In this document: one piece after another, positions 1 through 8,037 of the stretch
Numbering within the stretch: the stretch's first letter is position 1
How the letters are laid out: the number at the start of each line of letters is the position of its first letter
DNA from: Streptomyces sp. NRRL F-5122
Lineage (GTDB): Bacteria > Actinomycetota > Actinomycetes > Streptomycetales > Streptomycetaceae
Reading direction: 5' to 3'
Assembly: GCF_001507435.1 (NCBI RefSeq)
Contig: NZ_LMWH01000105.1
Location: 1-64,000 of the forward strand
DNA: 64,000 bases
Made by a program: the position numbers and the translations under genes
Notes under the pieces: generated by a model
Database searches by the model: none
The model's input: the letters and a program-made list of their open reading frames with translations, nothing else
Told to the model about the DNA's origin: nothing

Positions 1-48
1 ATGGTACTGCAGGGGGGACCCTGTGGGAGAGTAGGACACCGCCGAACA
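1..48 (+). rRNA. rrf: 5S ribosomal RNA, 3' end only (partial)
   Basis: The first bases match the conserved 3' part of actinobacterial 5S rRNA: the ATGGTACTGCAGGGGG segment, then CCTGTGGGAGAGTAGGAC and the closing GCCGAAC. The 5' two-thirds lies outside the window. Its presence at the edge means the window starts at the end of an rRNA operon. The exact 3' end is estimated to within a few bases. A strong hairpin terminator follows 12 bases later. Confidence 0.9.
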
Positions 49-59
49 AATTGTGAGGG

Positions 60-87
60 AAACCCCGTACCGTTGGTACGGGGTTTT
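60..87 (+). terminator. Rho-independent terminator of the rRNA operon
   Basis: A perfect 12-bp stem (AAACCCCGTACC pairing with GGTACGGGGTTT) closes a 3-base loop and runs into a short T run (84-87). It lies directly behind the 5S rRNA gene, as expected for the end of an rRNA operon. Confidence 0.85.
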
Positions 88-120
88 CCGCATTTCCGGG
101 CCCTTTTGGCGTCGGGTTTC

Positions 121-140
121 AGGGGAGTCCGGACTCCCCT
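121..140. terminator. Perfect 20-bp palindrome, probable bidirectional terminator
   Basis: AGGGGAGTCCGGACTCCCCT is an uninterrupted inverted repeat with two 10-base arms. It sits between the rRNA operon (plus strand) and the end of the DUF58 gene (minus strand, stop at 173), where it could end transcription from either side. As RNA the central bases would form a small loop. There is no clear T tract. Confidence 0.5.
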
Positions 141-172
141 TCCGCCCTTGATGCGAAATCCTTGATACGAAT

Positions 173-1483
173 TCAGAGACGACCCGCGGCCTTGAGCGCG
201 AGATAGGCGTCGGCGAGTGCCGGCGCCAGTTCCGAGGGAGTCGCGTCCACGACGGTGACCCCCCGGCGGCGAAGCTGTTCGGCCGTCCGTGTGCGTTCCG
301 TCTGGGCCTGGGCCGCTGCGGCCGCCTCGTACACCGCGTCCGTGTCACCCCGAGCCGTCGCCATGCCGGCGATGTGCGGATCGGCCACCGAAGCGAGCAG
401 TACCGAGTGGCGCTGGGTGAGTTGGGACAGCACGGGGAGGAGTCCCTCCTCGACGGGTGCCGCGTCGAGCGTGGTCAGGAGGACGATCAGAGAGCTGCGT
501 GGCGCGCTGCGGAGAGCGGTGGCCGCCAGACCTCGTGCGTCCGTCTCCACGAGTTCCGGCTCCAGCGTCGACATGGCGTTGACCAGGGACGGCAGGACTT
601 CGCGCGCGGCCCGGCCCTGTACCAGGGCCCGTACCCGGCGGTCGTAGGCGAGCAGGTCCACGCGGTCGCCGGCACGGGAGGCCAGGGCGGCCAGCAGCAG
701 TGCCGCGTCCATGGCGGCGTCCAGGCGCGGGGCGTCACCGACCCGTCCGGCCGAGGTGCGGCCGGTGTCCAGGACGAGCAGGATGTGGCGGTCCCGTTCC
801 GGGCGCCAGGTGCGTACCGCGACGGTCGACTGGCGCGCTGTCGCGCGCCAGTCGATGGAGCGGGTGTCGTCCCCGGGAACGTAGTCGCGCAGACTGTCGA
901 ACTCGGTGCCCTCGCCGCGGGTCAACACACTCGTGCGGCCGTCCAGTTCGCGGAGGCGGGCCAGCTTGGAAGGAAGGTGTTTGCGGCTGGTGAAGGGCGG
1001 CAGGACCCGGACCGTCCAGGGGACTTTGTGGGTGCCCTGGCGGGCGAAGAGGCCGAGCGGACCGTAGGAGCGGATCGTGACACGGTCCGCCTGCCGGTCG
1101 CCCCGGCGGGTGGGCCGCAGACGGGTCGTGAGGCGACGGCGCTCCCCCGGAGGGACCGTCAGACCGTGGCGGGATGCGGCCTTCTCGGTCCCCGGTTCCC
1201 AACTGCTCGGCGGCCAGGCGTCCCGCACTCGGGCCCGCAGCGGGCGCCCCGAGGGGTTGGTGACGGTGAGCGTCACGTCGACGGATTCGCCCAGGCGTAC
1301 CGAGGTGTCGCCGGAGCGGGTCAGACCGAGCCGGCGCACGGGTGCGGCCAGCGCGAAGTCGCAGGCGCACGCCAGTGCGAGCGGGCCGTTGACGGCGAGG
1401 ATGCCCGTCCAGCCCGGTTCCCAGATGCCTACCGGGAGGGTGCCGAGTGCCGCAAGCAGGGCGGCGCGTCCGGTGAGCGCCAT
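173..1483 (-). CDS. DUF58 domain-containing protein
   Basis: A 436-residue protein of the DUF58 family, whose members have a vWA-like fold and nearly always sit beside a MoxR AAA+ ATPase. An N-terminal hydrophobic stretch (about residues 5-45) suggests membrane attachment. The DUF58 core is recognised by GEGTEFDSLRDYVPGDDTRSIDW followed in the protein by RTWRPERDRHILLVLDTGRT (about 190-240). The start ATG overlaps the MoxR stop by one base (TGATG), so the two are translationally coupled. It is the last gene of a five-gene minus-strand operon. The role is inferred from family context: an acceptor for MoxR-dependent remodelling at the membrane. The substrate is unknown. Confidence 0.88.
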   Translation of the reverse strand: MALTGRAALLAALGTLPVGIWEPGWTGILAVNGPLALACACDFALAAPVRRLGLTRSGDTSVRLGESVDVTLTVTNPSGRPLRARVRDAWPPSSWEPGTEKAASRHGLTVPPGERRRLTTRLRPTRRGDRQADRVTIRSYGPLGLFARQGTHKVPWTVRVLPPFTSRKHLPSKLARLRELDGRTSVLTRGEGTEFDSLRDYVPGDDTRSIDWRATARQSTVAVRTWRPERDRHILLVLDTGRTSAGRVGDAPRLDAAMDAALLLAALASRAGDRVDLLAYDRRVRALVQGRAAREVLPSLVNAMSTLEPELVETDARGLAATALRSAPRSSLIVLLTTLDAAPVEEGLLPVLSQLTQRHSVLLASVADPHIAGMATARGDTDAVYEAAAAAQAQTERTRTAEQLRRRGVTVVDATPSELAPALADAYLALKAAGRL

Positions 1484-2475
1484 CAGCGGGGCACGGGGAC
1501 GTGGTTGAGGATCGCGTTGATGACGGAGTCGGCGGTCACGCCCTCCATCTCTGCCTCGGGGCGCAGCTGGATGCGGTGACGGAGTGTCGGGAGGGCCAGC
1601 GCCTTCACGTCGTCGGGGGTGACGTAGTCACGGCCCGTCAGCCAGGCCCAGGCGCGTGCGGTGGACAGCAGTGCCGTCGCGCCTCGGGGCGACACCCCGA
1701 GGGTGAGGGACGGGGACTCGCGGGTGGCGCGGCAGATGTCCACGACGTAGGCGGCGATCTCAGGGGAGACCGTCGTCTTCGCGACGGCGGCGCGTGCGGC
1801 CTCGAGATCGGCTGGACCCGCCACCGGGCGTACGCCGGCGGCGCGCAGATCACGGGGGTTGAAGCCCGCGGCGTGCCGGGTGATGACGTCGATCTCGTCC
1901 TGCCGGGACGGCAGCGGCACGGTCAGCTTGAGCAGGAAGCGGTCCAGCTGGGCTTCCGGCAGCGGATACGTGCCCTCGTACTCGACCGGGTTCTGCGTCG
2001 CCGCCACCAGGAACGGCTCCGGGAGGGGGCGCGGGGTGCCGTCGACCGTGACCTGGCGCTCCTCCATCGCTTCGAGGAGGGACGACTGGGTCTTCGGCGG
2101 CGTGCGGTTGATCTCGTCGGCGAGCAGCAGGTTGGTGAAGACCGGGCCCGGTTGGAACGAGAACTCGGCGGTCCTGGCGTCGTAGACGAGGGAGCCCGTG
2201 ATGTCGCTCGGCATCAGGTCGGGCGTGAACTGGACGCGCTTGGTCTCGATTTCGAGGGCGGACGCGAGGGCCCGGACGAGCAGCGTCTTGGCGACTCCGG
2301 GCACTCCTTCGAGAAGGACGTGGCCACGGCACAGGAGTGCGACGACGAGACCGGTCACGGCGGGGTCCTGGCCGACCACGGCTTTGGCGATCTCGGCGCG
2401 CAGGGCCTCCAGCGAGGCGCGGGCCGTGCCCGCGTCCCCGGTGTACCCGGCGTTGTCAGTGGTCGGGTCCATCAT
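1483..2475 (-). CDS. MoxR family AAA+ ATPase
   Basis: A 330-residue AAA+ ATPase of the MoxR type, chaperone-like proteins that remodel or insert cofactors into vWA-domain partners. Visible motifs are Walker A GVPGVAKT (about residue 58), Walker B LLADEIN followed by RTPPKTQSSLLEAMEE, sensor 1 at ATQNPVEYEGTYPLPEAQLDRF, and a C-terminal lid. The ATG overlaps the stop of the upstream DUF4350 gene in ATGA, and its stop overlaps the DUF58 start, so three proteins are coupled. A second ATG is the next codon. The family assignment is secure; the client protein is inferred to be the DUF58 neighbour. Confidence 0.95.
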   Translation of the reverse strand: MMDPTTDNAGYTGDAGTARASLEALRAEIAKAVVGQDPAVTGLVVALLCRGHVLLEGVPGVAKTLLVRALASALEIETKRVQFTPDLMPSDITGSLVYDARTAEFSFQPGPVFTNLLLADEINRTPPKTQSSLLEAMEERQVTVDGTPRPLPEPFLVAATQNPVEYEGTYPLPEAQLDRFLLKLTVPLPSRQDEIDVITRHAAGFNPRDLRAAGVRPVAGPADLEAARAAVAKTTVSPEIAAYVVDICRATRESPSLTLGVSPRGATALLSTARAWAWLTGRDYVTPDDVKALALPTLRHRIQLRPEAEMEGVTADSVINAILNHVPVPR

Positions 2476-3662
2476 GGACGGCGTACCTCACTTTCGAGGG
2501 CGTCAAGTTGGTCGGCGAGGGAGATCAGGGCCGCGTCGTCGCCGGGCGGCGGGCCGAAGAGCAGGGAGTGCAAGGACGGTCCGTCGCCGTGGAGGTGAGC
2601 GGACAGCGCGGGGAGCAGGACCTCGGGCGTGTGTGCCTGGGCGAGCGGGACGCCCACAAGAGGGGCGAGGCGGGCGCGGGTTGCGGAGCGCAGGGCGGTG
2701 GCCGCGCGGTCGCGGGCATTGGCCTTGCGGTAGAGGCGGGCGCGGCCTTCGACGGCTTCGGAGGCGCGGATCGCCACGGGGAGTTTTTCGGGGACCAGCG
2801 GGCCGAGTCGGCGTGCCCGCCAGAGCGCTGCGAGTGCCGCGGCGACAAAGAGCTGCAGCGTGCCCCAGAGCCATCCCGAGGGCAGCAGGTCGAAGAAGCT
2901 CTTACGGCCGGAATCCGTGGCCGAGGGGTCGGAGAACGAGGGGAGGTACCAGACCACATGCGGGCGGGAACCGAGCAGTTGGAGGGCGAGCGAAGCGTTG
3001 CCCTCCTCGTCGAGACGGTTGTTGTAGAGGATGTCCGGCGATCCGAGGACGACGGTGTCGCCGCCCCCCGAGGCGGCCGGGAGGCGCACCAGGGTGGGCA
3101 GCCCGTCGCTGGGGTAGCAGATGTCGGCGCCGGCCGCGTTCGCCACGTAGCGGACTCCGCCCGTGTCGGCCGTGCCCGCTCGCCGGGCCGCGGGCAGTGC
3201 GCAGTCCGGTTCCAGCGTCGAGGCGAAGGCGACGGCGGGGTCGGGCGAGATCCCGGGGGCGAGCGTGCGGACCGAGGCCGTGGGGGTGACGAGGACCGTG
3301 CGGCCGCCGGAGCCCTCCATCGCCTCGTGCACCAGTCGCTGTTGACGGCTCGTCAACTGATCGGGCACTGCGATCAGGAGCGTGGTGTCGGAGCCGGCCG
3401 TATCACGCGCCTCGGCGAGGGTGGTGACGACGCGGGTGGACACACCCCGGTCGGCGAGCAGGGCGGCGACGGCCCGGCTGCCGTACGGGTCGGCGGACCG
3501 CGGGTCCAGACGGCCGTGATGGGCGTCGGAGCGGACGACGGCGATCACGACCGCGCCGACCAGGAGCAGCACGACGGCGAGCAGGACACCGCGCGCCCGG
3601 GTCCACACCTGACGGGTGGTGGGCGAGGCCGAGGTGGACGCGGGTGGGGCCTCGATGGTCAT
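2472..3662 (-). CDS. DUF4350 domain-containing membrane protein
   Basis: A 396-residue protein with an N-terminal membrane segment (about residues 25-47, ARGVLLAVVLLLVGAVVIAVV). A domain follows that begins RSADPYGSRAVAALLADRGVSTRVV, typical of DUF4350 (GATase-like fold). A second hydrophobic segment lies near 270-290 (LLPSGWLWGTLQLFVAAALAALW), with a cytoplasmic tail after it. I chose the ATG at 3662 because it forms an ATGA overlap with the stop of the DUF4129 gene; the open frame continues upstream but only as a shadow of that gene. It lies in the MoxR/DUF58 operon, where DUF4350 and DUF4129 proteins are usual companions. Its biochemical function is unknown. Confidence 0.88.
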   Translation of the reverse strand: MTIEAPPASTSASPTTRQVWTRARGVLLAVVLLLVGAVVIAVVRSDAHHGRLDPRSADPYGSRAVAALLADRGVSTRVVTTLAEARDTAGSDTTLLIAVPDQLTSRQQRLVHEAMEGSGGRTVLVTPTASVRTLAPGISPDPAVAFASTLEPDCALPAARRAGTADTGGVRYVANAAGADICYPSDGLPTLVRLPAASGGGDTVVLGSPDILYNNRLDEEGNASLALQLLGSRPHVVWYLPSFSDPSATDSGRKSFFDLLPSGWLWGTLQLFVAAALAALWRARRLGPLVPEKLPVAIRASEAVEGRARLYRKANARDRAATALRSATRARLAPLVGVPLAQAHTPEVLLPALSAHLHGDGPSLHSLLFGPPPGDDAALISLADQLDALESEVRRP

Positions 3663-4363
3663 CCGGCGGCTCCCTGGCGGGCGTCGAGGGCCGTGGCGGC
3701 CGGCGCGGGCCGGGTGCGCTCGAGATCGGCGTCGAGGTCCGCGAGCCGGCGGTACGTTCCTTCGCCGGCGGACCGTCCGCCGTATGTGACGTCGTCGAAG
3801 TCGCGGGCCGCGGCGCGCAGTCGGTCCGCATGGCCGGGCAGGGCGCGGCCGGCCTCGGAGGCGGCTTCGTCGGCGGTGCGGCCGGGCCGGACGTCGAGCA
3901 GGGCGCGTTCCTCCAGGGAGCGCACGACGGCGCGCATGCGTTCCTGGACGGCCTGGCTCCAGTGGCCCTGGGCGGCATGTGCCTCGGCGGCCGCGCGATG
4001 TTCGGCGGCACTGCGGGGGCGGTCGTCGAAGAGCGTCGCTGAGGCCGTGGGTGTGCGCTGGGGGGTGCCCAGCCGCCACCACAGGGCCCCGAGAACCGCC
4101 AGCACCGCCAGGACGATGACGACCAGCCCCAGCGCTCCACCGGGCGTCGCGGTCGAGGCGGCGGTGAAGAGCCGCTCGACCCAGTCCCAGAAGGCGTTCA
4201 GAGCACGCTGCAGCAGCCCCGGGTCGTTCTCGTGGTACATCCGCTTGGCCAGCTCACGCCGGGCCGCCTCCCGCGCCGGATCGCGCGGGATCGTCACCGG
4301 TGGCTCGTCGCCCGAGTGCCACAGCACCGGCACGACTTCGAGCACTCCCCCCGTCAGGCTCAC
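3659..4363 (-). CDS. DUF4129 domain-containing membrane protein
   Basis: A 234-residue protein with one membrane segment (about residues 74-97, LGLVVIVLAVLAVLGALWW) and a C-terminal soluble DUF4129 region containing the helical AAEAHAAQGHWSQAVQERMRAVVRSLEERALLDVRPGRTADE stretch, the hallmark of that family. The open frame extends to 4426, but the GTG at 4363 fits better: it has a GGGAG box about 8 bases upstream and lies 4 bases after the preceding stop (TGA ending at 4368). It belongs to the MoxR/DUF58 operon. DUF4129 domains also occur at the C-terminus of transglutaminase-like proteins in such operons. The function is not established. Confidence 0.85.
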   Translation of the reverse strand: MSLTGGVLEVVPVLWHSGDEPPVTIPRDPAREAARRELAKRMYHENDPGLLQRALNAFWDWVERLFTAASTATPGGALGLVVIVLAVLAVLGALWWRLGTPQRTPTASATLFDDRPRSAAEHRAAAEAHAAQGHWSQAVQERMRAVVRSLEERALLDVRPGRTADEAASEAGRALPGHADRLRAAARDFDDVTYGGRSAGEGTYRRLADLDADLERTRPAPAATALDARQGAAG

Positions 4364-4367
4364 CGCA

Positions 4368-5726
4368 TCAGCTCCCGGGGGTGGTGCCGGGGGCCGCGGA
4401 GCCGGGCTCCGGGACGCCGGCCGCACGGGCCAGGTCGAGGTCGAGGGCCTCGCGCCGGATGCGCTGGTCGATGTAGAGCAGCACGGTCACGCCCGCGGTG
4501 ATCGGGAAGGAGAGCGTACGTCCGATCACCGAGCCGATCCCGCTGACGATGAGGAACGTCCAGCCGATGCCGGTCTCGGTGCCGTCGAGGAAGCCGCCGA
4601 AGCCGCTGCCGCCGAGTGCTCCGGCGAGGACGGCGAAGGGGACCACGACGAGCGACGACACGATGCTCGCGATGATCTGGGCGAGCACCTGTATGCCGGT
4701 GACCCGCCACCAGGAGCCGCGCACCAGCTTCGCGGAGCGGCTCATCGACTTGCGGATGCTCTGTTTCTCCAGCATCAGCGCGGGCGAGGCGAGCGAGAAG
4801 CGCATGACGAGCCACAGGGCGACGACACCGCCGGCGACTCCGCCGACGACGGCCAGCGCGACGCCCACGGGCACCGACGCGGTCACCGCGACGATGATGC
4901 CCGGCAGTGTGCCCACGGCGATGATGCCGAAGGCGATGAGCGGCAGCAGCAGTGTGAGGCCCAGCAGCCGCAGCAACTGCGGGCGGGCGTCCCGCCAGGC
5001 CTCCGCGGTGGTCACCGCCCTGCCGAGGACGGCTCGGCTGGTGACGGTGGTGAGCAGGGCCGTGGCGATGATCGTCCCGAGCAGGGCGATGATCGAGACG
5101 ACGGCGGAGCTCACCAGCACGCCGCCCAGAGTGCGGCTCACCTCGCTGAAGGAGGCGTTGGGGTCGTTGAGGGTGTCCGCGGTGGCGCTGTCGTTCAGGA
5201 CGAGTTTCTGCAGCAGGATGACCAGCGTCTCCGTGAGCACGGCGACGGCCAGCGAAATGCCGAGCACAGTGCGCCAGTGGGTGCGCATGGTCGAGACGGC
5301 GCCGTCGAGGATCTCGCCGACGCCGAGCGGGCGCAGCGGTATCACTCCGGGCTTGGCGGCGGGGGGCGGACCCCAGTTGCCTCCCCAGGCCCCGTGGCCG
5401 CCGCCGTAGCCCTGCTGGGGACCGCCCCAGCCGCCGTATCCGGCGCCCTGGCCTCCGTAGCCGCCGGGAGCGGCGGGCGGGTAGCCGCCCCAGCCCGGGC
5501 CGGGAGGCGGCGGCGGAGGCGCCTGGCCTGGCCCCTGGGGCTGTCCCTGAGGCTGGGGAGCGGACCACTGGGCGGGCGGGGGCTGCTCCTTGGACCAGTT
5601 CGGGCCATGCGGCTGATCGCCGCCCTGGTCCGAGGGCTGCCTTGGGGGCTGCGCGCCGGAGGCGTCCGGCTGCTGCCCGTCGGAGGGGGCGGATCCGGGC
5701 GAGGCCCAGCCCGGAGTGTCTTCCAT
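4368..5726 (-). CDS. Glycerophosphoryl diester phosphodiesterase membrane-domain protein
   Basis: About 452 residues. The first 125 or so are a low-complexity Pro/Gly/Gln/Tyr-rich cytoplasmic tail (GGYGGQGAGYGGWGG and similar), followed by VIPLRPLGVGEILDGAVSTMRTHWRTVLGISLAV, the usual entry into a six-helix GPDPase membrane domain. No phosphodiesterase catalytic domain is attached, so enzymatic activity is not implied. Two ATGs stand in tandem at 5729 and 5726. AAGGAG lies 5 bases before the second, which I chose. It is the first gene of the minus-strand operon ending in DUF58, divergent from mtnA. It probably acts as a membrane component of the MoxR system, but this is inference. Confidence 0.85.
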   Translation of the reverse strand: MEDTPGWASPGSAPSDGQQPDASGAQPPRQPSDQGGDQPHGPNWSKEQPPPAQWSAPQPQGQPQGPGQAPPPPPPGPGWGGYPPAAPGGYGGQGAGYGGWGGPQQGYGGGHGAWGGNWGPPPAAKPGVIPLRPLGVGEILDGAVSTMRTHWRTVLGISLAVAVLTETLVILLQKLVLNDSATADTLNDPNASFSEVSRTLGGVLVSSAVVSIIALLGTIIATALLTTVTSRAVLGRAVTTAEAWRDARPQLLRLLGLTLLLPLIAFGIIAVGTLPGIIVAVTASVPVGVALAVVGGVAGGVVALWLVMRFSLASPALMLEKQSIRKSMSRSAKLVRGSWWRVTGIQVLAQIIASIVSSLVVVPFAVLAGALGGSGFGGFLDGTETGIGWTFLIVSGIGSVIGRTLSFPITAGVTVLLYIDQRIRREALDLDLARAAGVPEPGSAAPGTTPGS

Positions 5727-5867
5727 CATCGCTCCTTCACGGTGCCCGTCCGCGGGGCGCGGCGGCCAGTAGGCAGCCATCGTGCCACGCTGCGTTCGTC
5801 AGGGGACCGGGGGGAGAGCCCGCTGTATACCTTCAATTGTCGGCCGGGTACGGGGCAGACTGACCGC

Positions 5868-7010
5868 ATGGCTGATCAGTACGCGCAATTCGGCGAGGAC
5901 AAGCAGTCGGCGGGAATACCCGTGATCCGCTGGGACGAGCCGCCCGAGGGGCCCGTGCTGGTGCTTCTCGACCAGAGAAGGCTGCCCACGGACGAGGTCG
6001 AACTCGTGTGCACGGATGCGCCTGCCCTGGTGGAGGCGATCCGCACGCTCGCGGTCCGTGGTGCGCCGCTGCTCGGGATCGCCGGGGCGTACGGGGTCGC
6101 GCTGGCCGCAGTACGCGGCTTCGACGTGGACGAGGCCGCCGCCGCGCTGGCCGGCGCGCGGCCCACCGCGGTGAACCTGGCCGTCGGCGTGCGCAGGGCC
6201 CGGGAGGCGTACGGGGCGGTGCTCGCCGACGGCGGCGGCCGGGAGCGGGCCGCCGAAGCGGCGCTCGGCGCGGCCCGGGCGCTGCACCGGGAGGACGCCG
6301 AGGCCAGCGCCCGGATGGCGCGGCACGGCACGGCCCTGCTGGACGAACTGCTGCCGGGCGGCGGACACCGGGTGCTCACGCACTGCAACTCCGGAGCGCT
6401 GGTGTCCGGCGGGGAGGGCACGGCGTTCGCGGTGGCGCTCGAGGCGCATCGCGCGGGCCGGCTGCGCAGGCTCTGGGTGGACGAGACGCGTCCGTTGCTG
6501 CAAGGCGCTCGGCTGACGGCGTACGAGGCGGCCCGCAACGGGATGGCCTACACCTTGCTCACGGACAACGCGGCGGGCTCGCTGTTCGCGGCCGGGGAGG
6601 TGGACGCCGTACTGATCGGGGCGGACCGGATCGCCGCCGACGGTTCGGTGGCGAACAAGGTCGGGAGCTATCCGCTCGCGGTGCTGGCCCGGTATCACCA
6701 TGTGCCGTTCATCGTGGTGGCGCCCGTGACCACCGTGGATCCGGACACGCCGGACGGGGCGTCCATCGAGGTCGAGCAGCGGGCCGCACACGAGGTGACG
6801 GAAGTCGCCGCACCGCGGGCGCCGATGGCGGGAGCGGAAGCGGGAGGCGGGATACCGGTGGCCCCTCTGGGGACTCAGGCGTACAACCCGGCCTTCGACG
6901 TGACGCCTCCCGAGCTGGTGACGGCGATCGTCACCGAAGAGGGTGTCGTCTCGCCCGTGACCTCGGAGGCACTGGCCGCGCTGCGTGACGGTTCACGTCA
7001 GCCGCTCTGA
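5868..7010 (+). CDS. mtnA: S-methyl-5-thioribose-1-phosphate isomerase
   Basis: A 380-residue member of the eIF2B-alpha-like aldose-ketose isomerases. MtnA converts methylthioribose-1-phosphate to methylthioribulose-1-phosphate in the methionine salvage pathway. Diagnostic segments are the phosphate-binding TLAVRGAPLLGIAGAYGVAL (about residues 62-82), THCNSGALVSGG (about 170, catalytic Cys region) and VLIGADRIAADGSVANKVGSYPLAVLA (about 247-273, catalytic Asp). The ATG at 5868 gives a normal family N-terminus, although no strong ribosome-binding site precedes it. The open frame extends far upstream only as a shadow of the minus-strand operon. It stands alone, divergent from the GPDP-membrane gene. 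No other salvage genes are nearby. Confidence 0.95.
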   Translation: MADQYAQFGEDKQSAGIPVIRWDEPPEGPVLVLLDQRRLPTDEVELVCTDAPALVEAIRTLAVRGAPLLGIAGAYGVALAAVRGFDVDEAAAALAGARPTAVNLAVGVRRAREAYGAVLADGGGRERAAEAALGAARALHREDAEASARMARHGTALLDELLPGGGHRVLTHCNSGALVSGGEGTAFAVALEAHRAGRLRRLWVDETRPLLQGARLTAYEAARNGMAYTLLTDNAAGSLFAAGEVDAVLIGADRIAADGSVANKVGSYPLAVLARYHHVPFIVVAPVTTVDPDTPDGASIEVEQRAAHEVTEVAAPRAPMAGAEAGGGIPVAPLGTQAYNPAFDVTPPELVTAIVTEEGVVSPVTSEALAALRDGSRQPL

Positions 7011-7067
7011 GTGCAAGGGCTCGCGCGTCCGGGCCCTCAGGGGTCGGCCGCCGGCGGACGGATGGGC

Positions 7068-7104
7068 TTGAGTCTCCCGTAAGGGGAGACGCCAAGGTGG
7101 GGGC
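7068..7104 (+). promoter_or_regulatory. MerR-type autoregulated promoter and operator
   Basis: A perfect inverted repeat GTCTCCC-gtaag-GGGAGAC (7072-7090) lies in the spacer between a -35-like TTGAGT (7068-7073) and a -10-like CAAGGT (7093-7098). The spacer is 19 bp, the unusually long spacing typical of promoters that MerR proteins activate by DNA distortion. An outer CTTG/CAAG pair extends the dyad. The ATG of the MerR gene begins 6 bases after the -10, so the transcript should be leaderless. The regulator very likely controls itself here. Confidence 0.75.
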
Positions 7105-8037
7105 ATGGACGGCGACACGCTCTACTCGATCGGCGAACTGGCCCGGCGGACCGGTCTGACGGTCAAGACGATCCGGTTCTACTCCGATCGCGGAATCGTG
7201 GCGCCCACGGACCGCAGCCCGGCCGGCTACCGCCGGTACAAAGGCGACGCCGTCGCGCGCCTGGACCTGGTACGGACCCTGCGGGACCTGGGGCTGGACC
7301 TGCCCACGATCCGCAGGGTCGTGAATCGGGAGCTCGCGCTTCCCGAGGTCGCGGCGGCACACGCCGGAGCCCTGGCCGTGCAGATCCGCGTCCTGCGCCT
7401 GCGGCATGCGCTGCTGACGGCGGTGGCCGAGCGGGGGCTGACTGCTGAGGAGGCGGATCTCATGCACAAACTGGCCCAGCTCTCCGAGGACGAGCGCCGG
7501 CGTCTGATCGGGGAATTCCTCGATGCCGCCTTCGGCGGTCTCGGCGCCGCGTTCGCGGGAGTCAGACGCTCGATGACACCCGAGATGCCCGACAGTCCCG
7601 ATGCGGAGCAGGTGCGGGCGTGGGTGGAGTGGGCCGAACTGATCCTGGACCCGGATTTCCGCGCCGGCATGCGGCGGATGGCCGAGGACCACGCGGCCGA
7701 ACAGGCACTGGGCGACACCGCTACCCCGCGTCGCGACCTCGCCGCCGTCGTCCGTGACCGGGTCGGCCCCGCTCTGGCGGCTGGTATCGATCCTGCTTCC
7801 CGCCGGGCCGATCCGATCGTCGCGGCACTGGCGGCCCACCAGGCACAGGTTCTCGGCCGCCCCGACGACGCCGAGCTGCGCCGACTGCTGCTGGCCCGGC
7901 TGGAGAGCGTGAGCGACCCGCGCCGGGATCGGTACGTCGAGCTGCTGGCAGTGATCAACGGCTGGCCTGCCCCGGAGAGCCTGGCACCGGCGCTCGGTTG
8001 GTCGGTCCAGGCCGTGCGGGTCCGAATGGAGCGGTAG
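7105..8037 (+). CDS. MerR family transcriptional regulator
   Basis: A 310-residue regulator. The N-terminal winged helix is clear: YSIGELARRTGLTVKTIRFYSDRGIVAPTDRSPAGYRRYKGDAVARLDLVRTLRDLGLDLPTI (residues 5-70). A dimerisation helix follows, then a large C-terminal region of about 200 residues with no Cys-rich metal site, unlike the short effector tails of metal sensors. The ligand is therefore probably organic and unknown. The ATG sits 6 bases downstream of a MerR-type promoter with a perfect operator, implying a leaderless mRNA and autoregulation. The stop TAG overlaps the GTG start of the following acetyltransferase, so the two are cotranscribed. Confidence 0.93.
   Translation: MDGDTLYSIGELARRTGLTVKTIRFYSDRGIVAPTDRSPAGYRRYKGDAVARLDLVRTLRDLGLDLPTIRRVVNRELALPEVAAAHAGALAVQIRVLRLRHALLTAVAERGLTAEEADLMHKLAQLSEDERRRLIGEFLDAAFGGLGAAFAGVRRSMTPEMPDSPDAEQVRAWVEWAELILDPDFRAGMRRMAEDHAAEQALGDTATPRRDLAAVVRDRVGPALAAGIDPASRRADPIVAALAAHQAQVLGRPDDAELRRLLLARLESVSDPRRDRYVELLAVINGWPAPESLAPALGWSVQAVRVRMER

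Noticed and set aside
2337..5867. Long plus-strand frame running into mtnA
   Set aside because: It is antisense to the MoxR/DUF58 operon. The real mtnA begins at 5868, where the family N-terminus starts.
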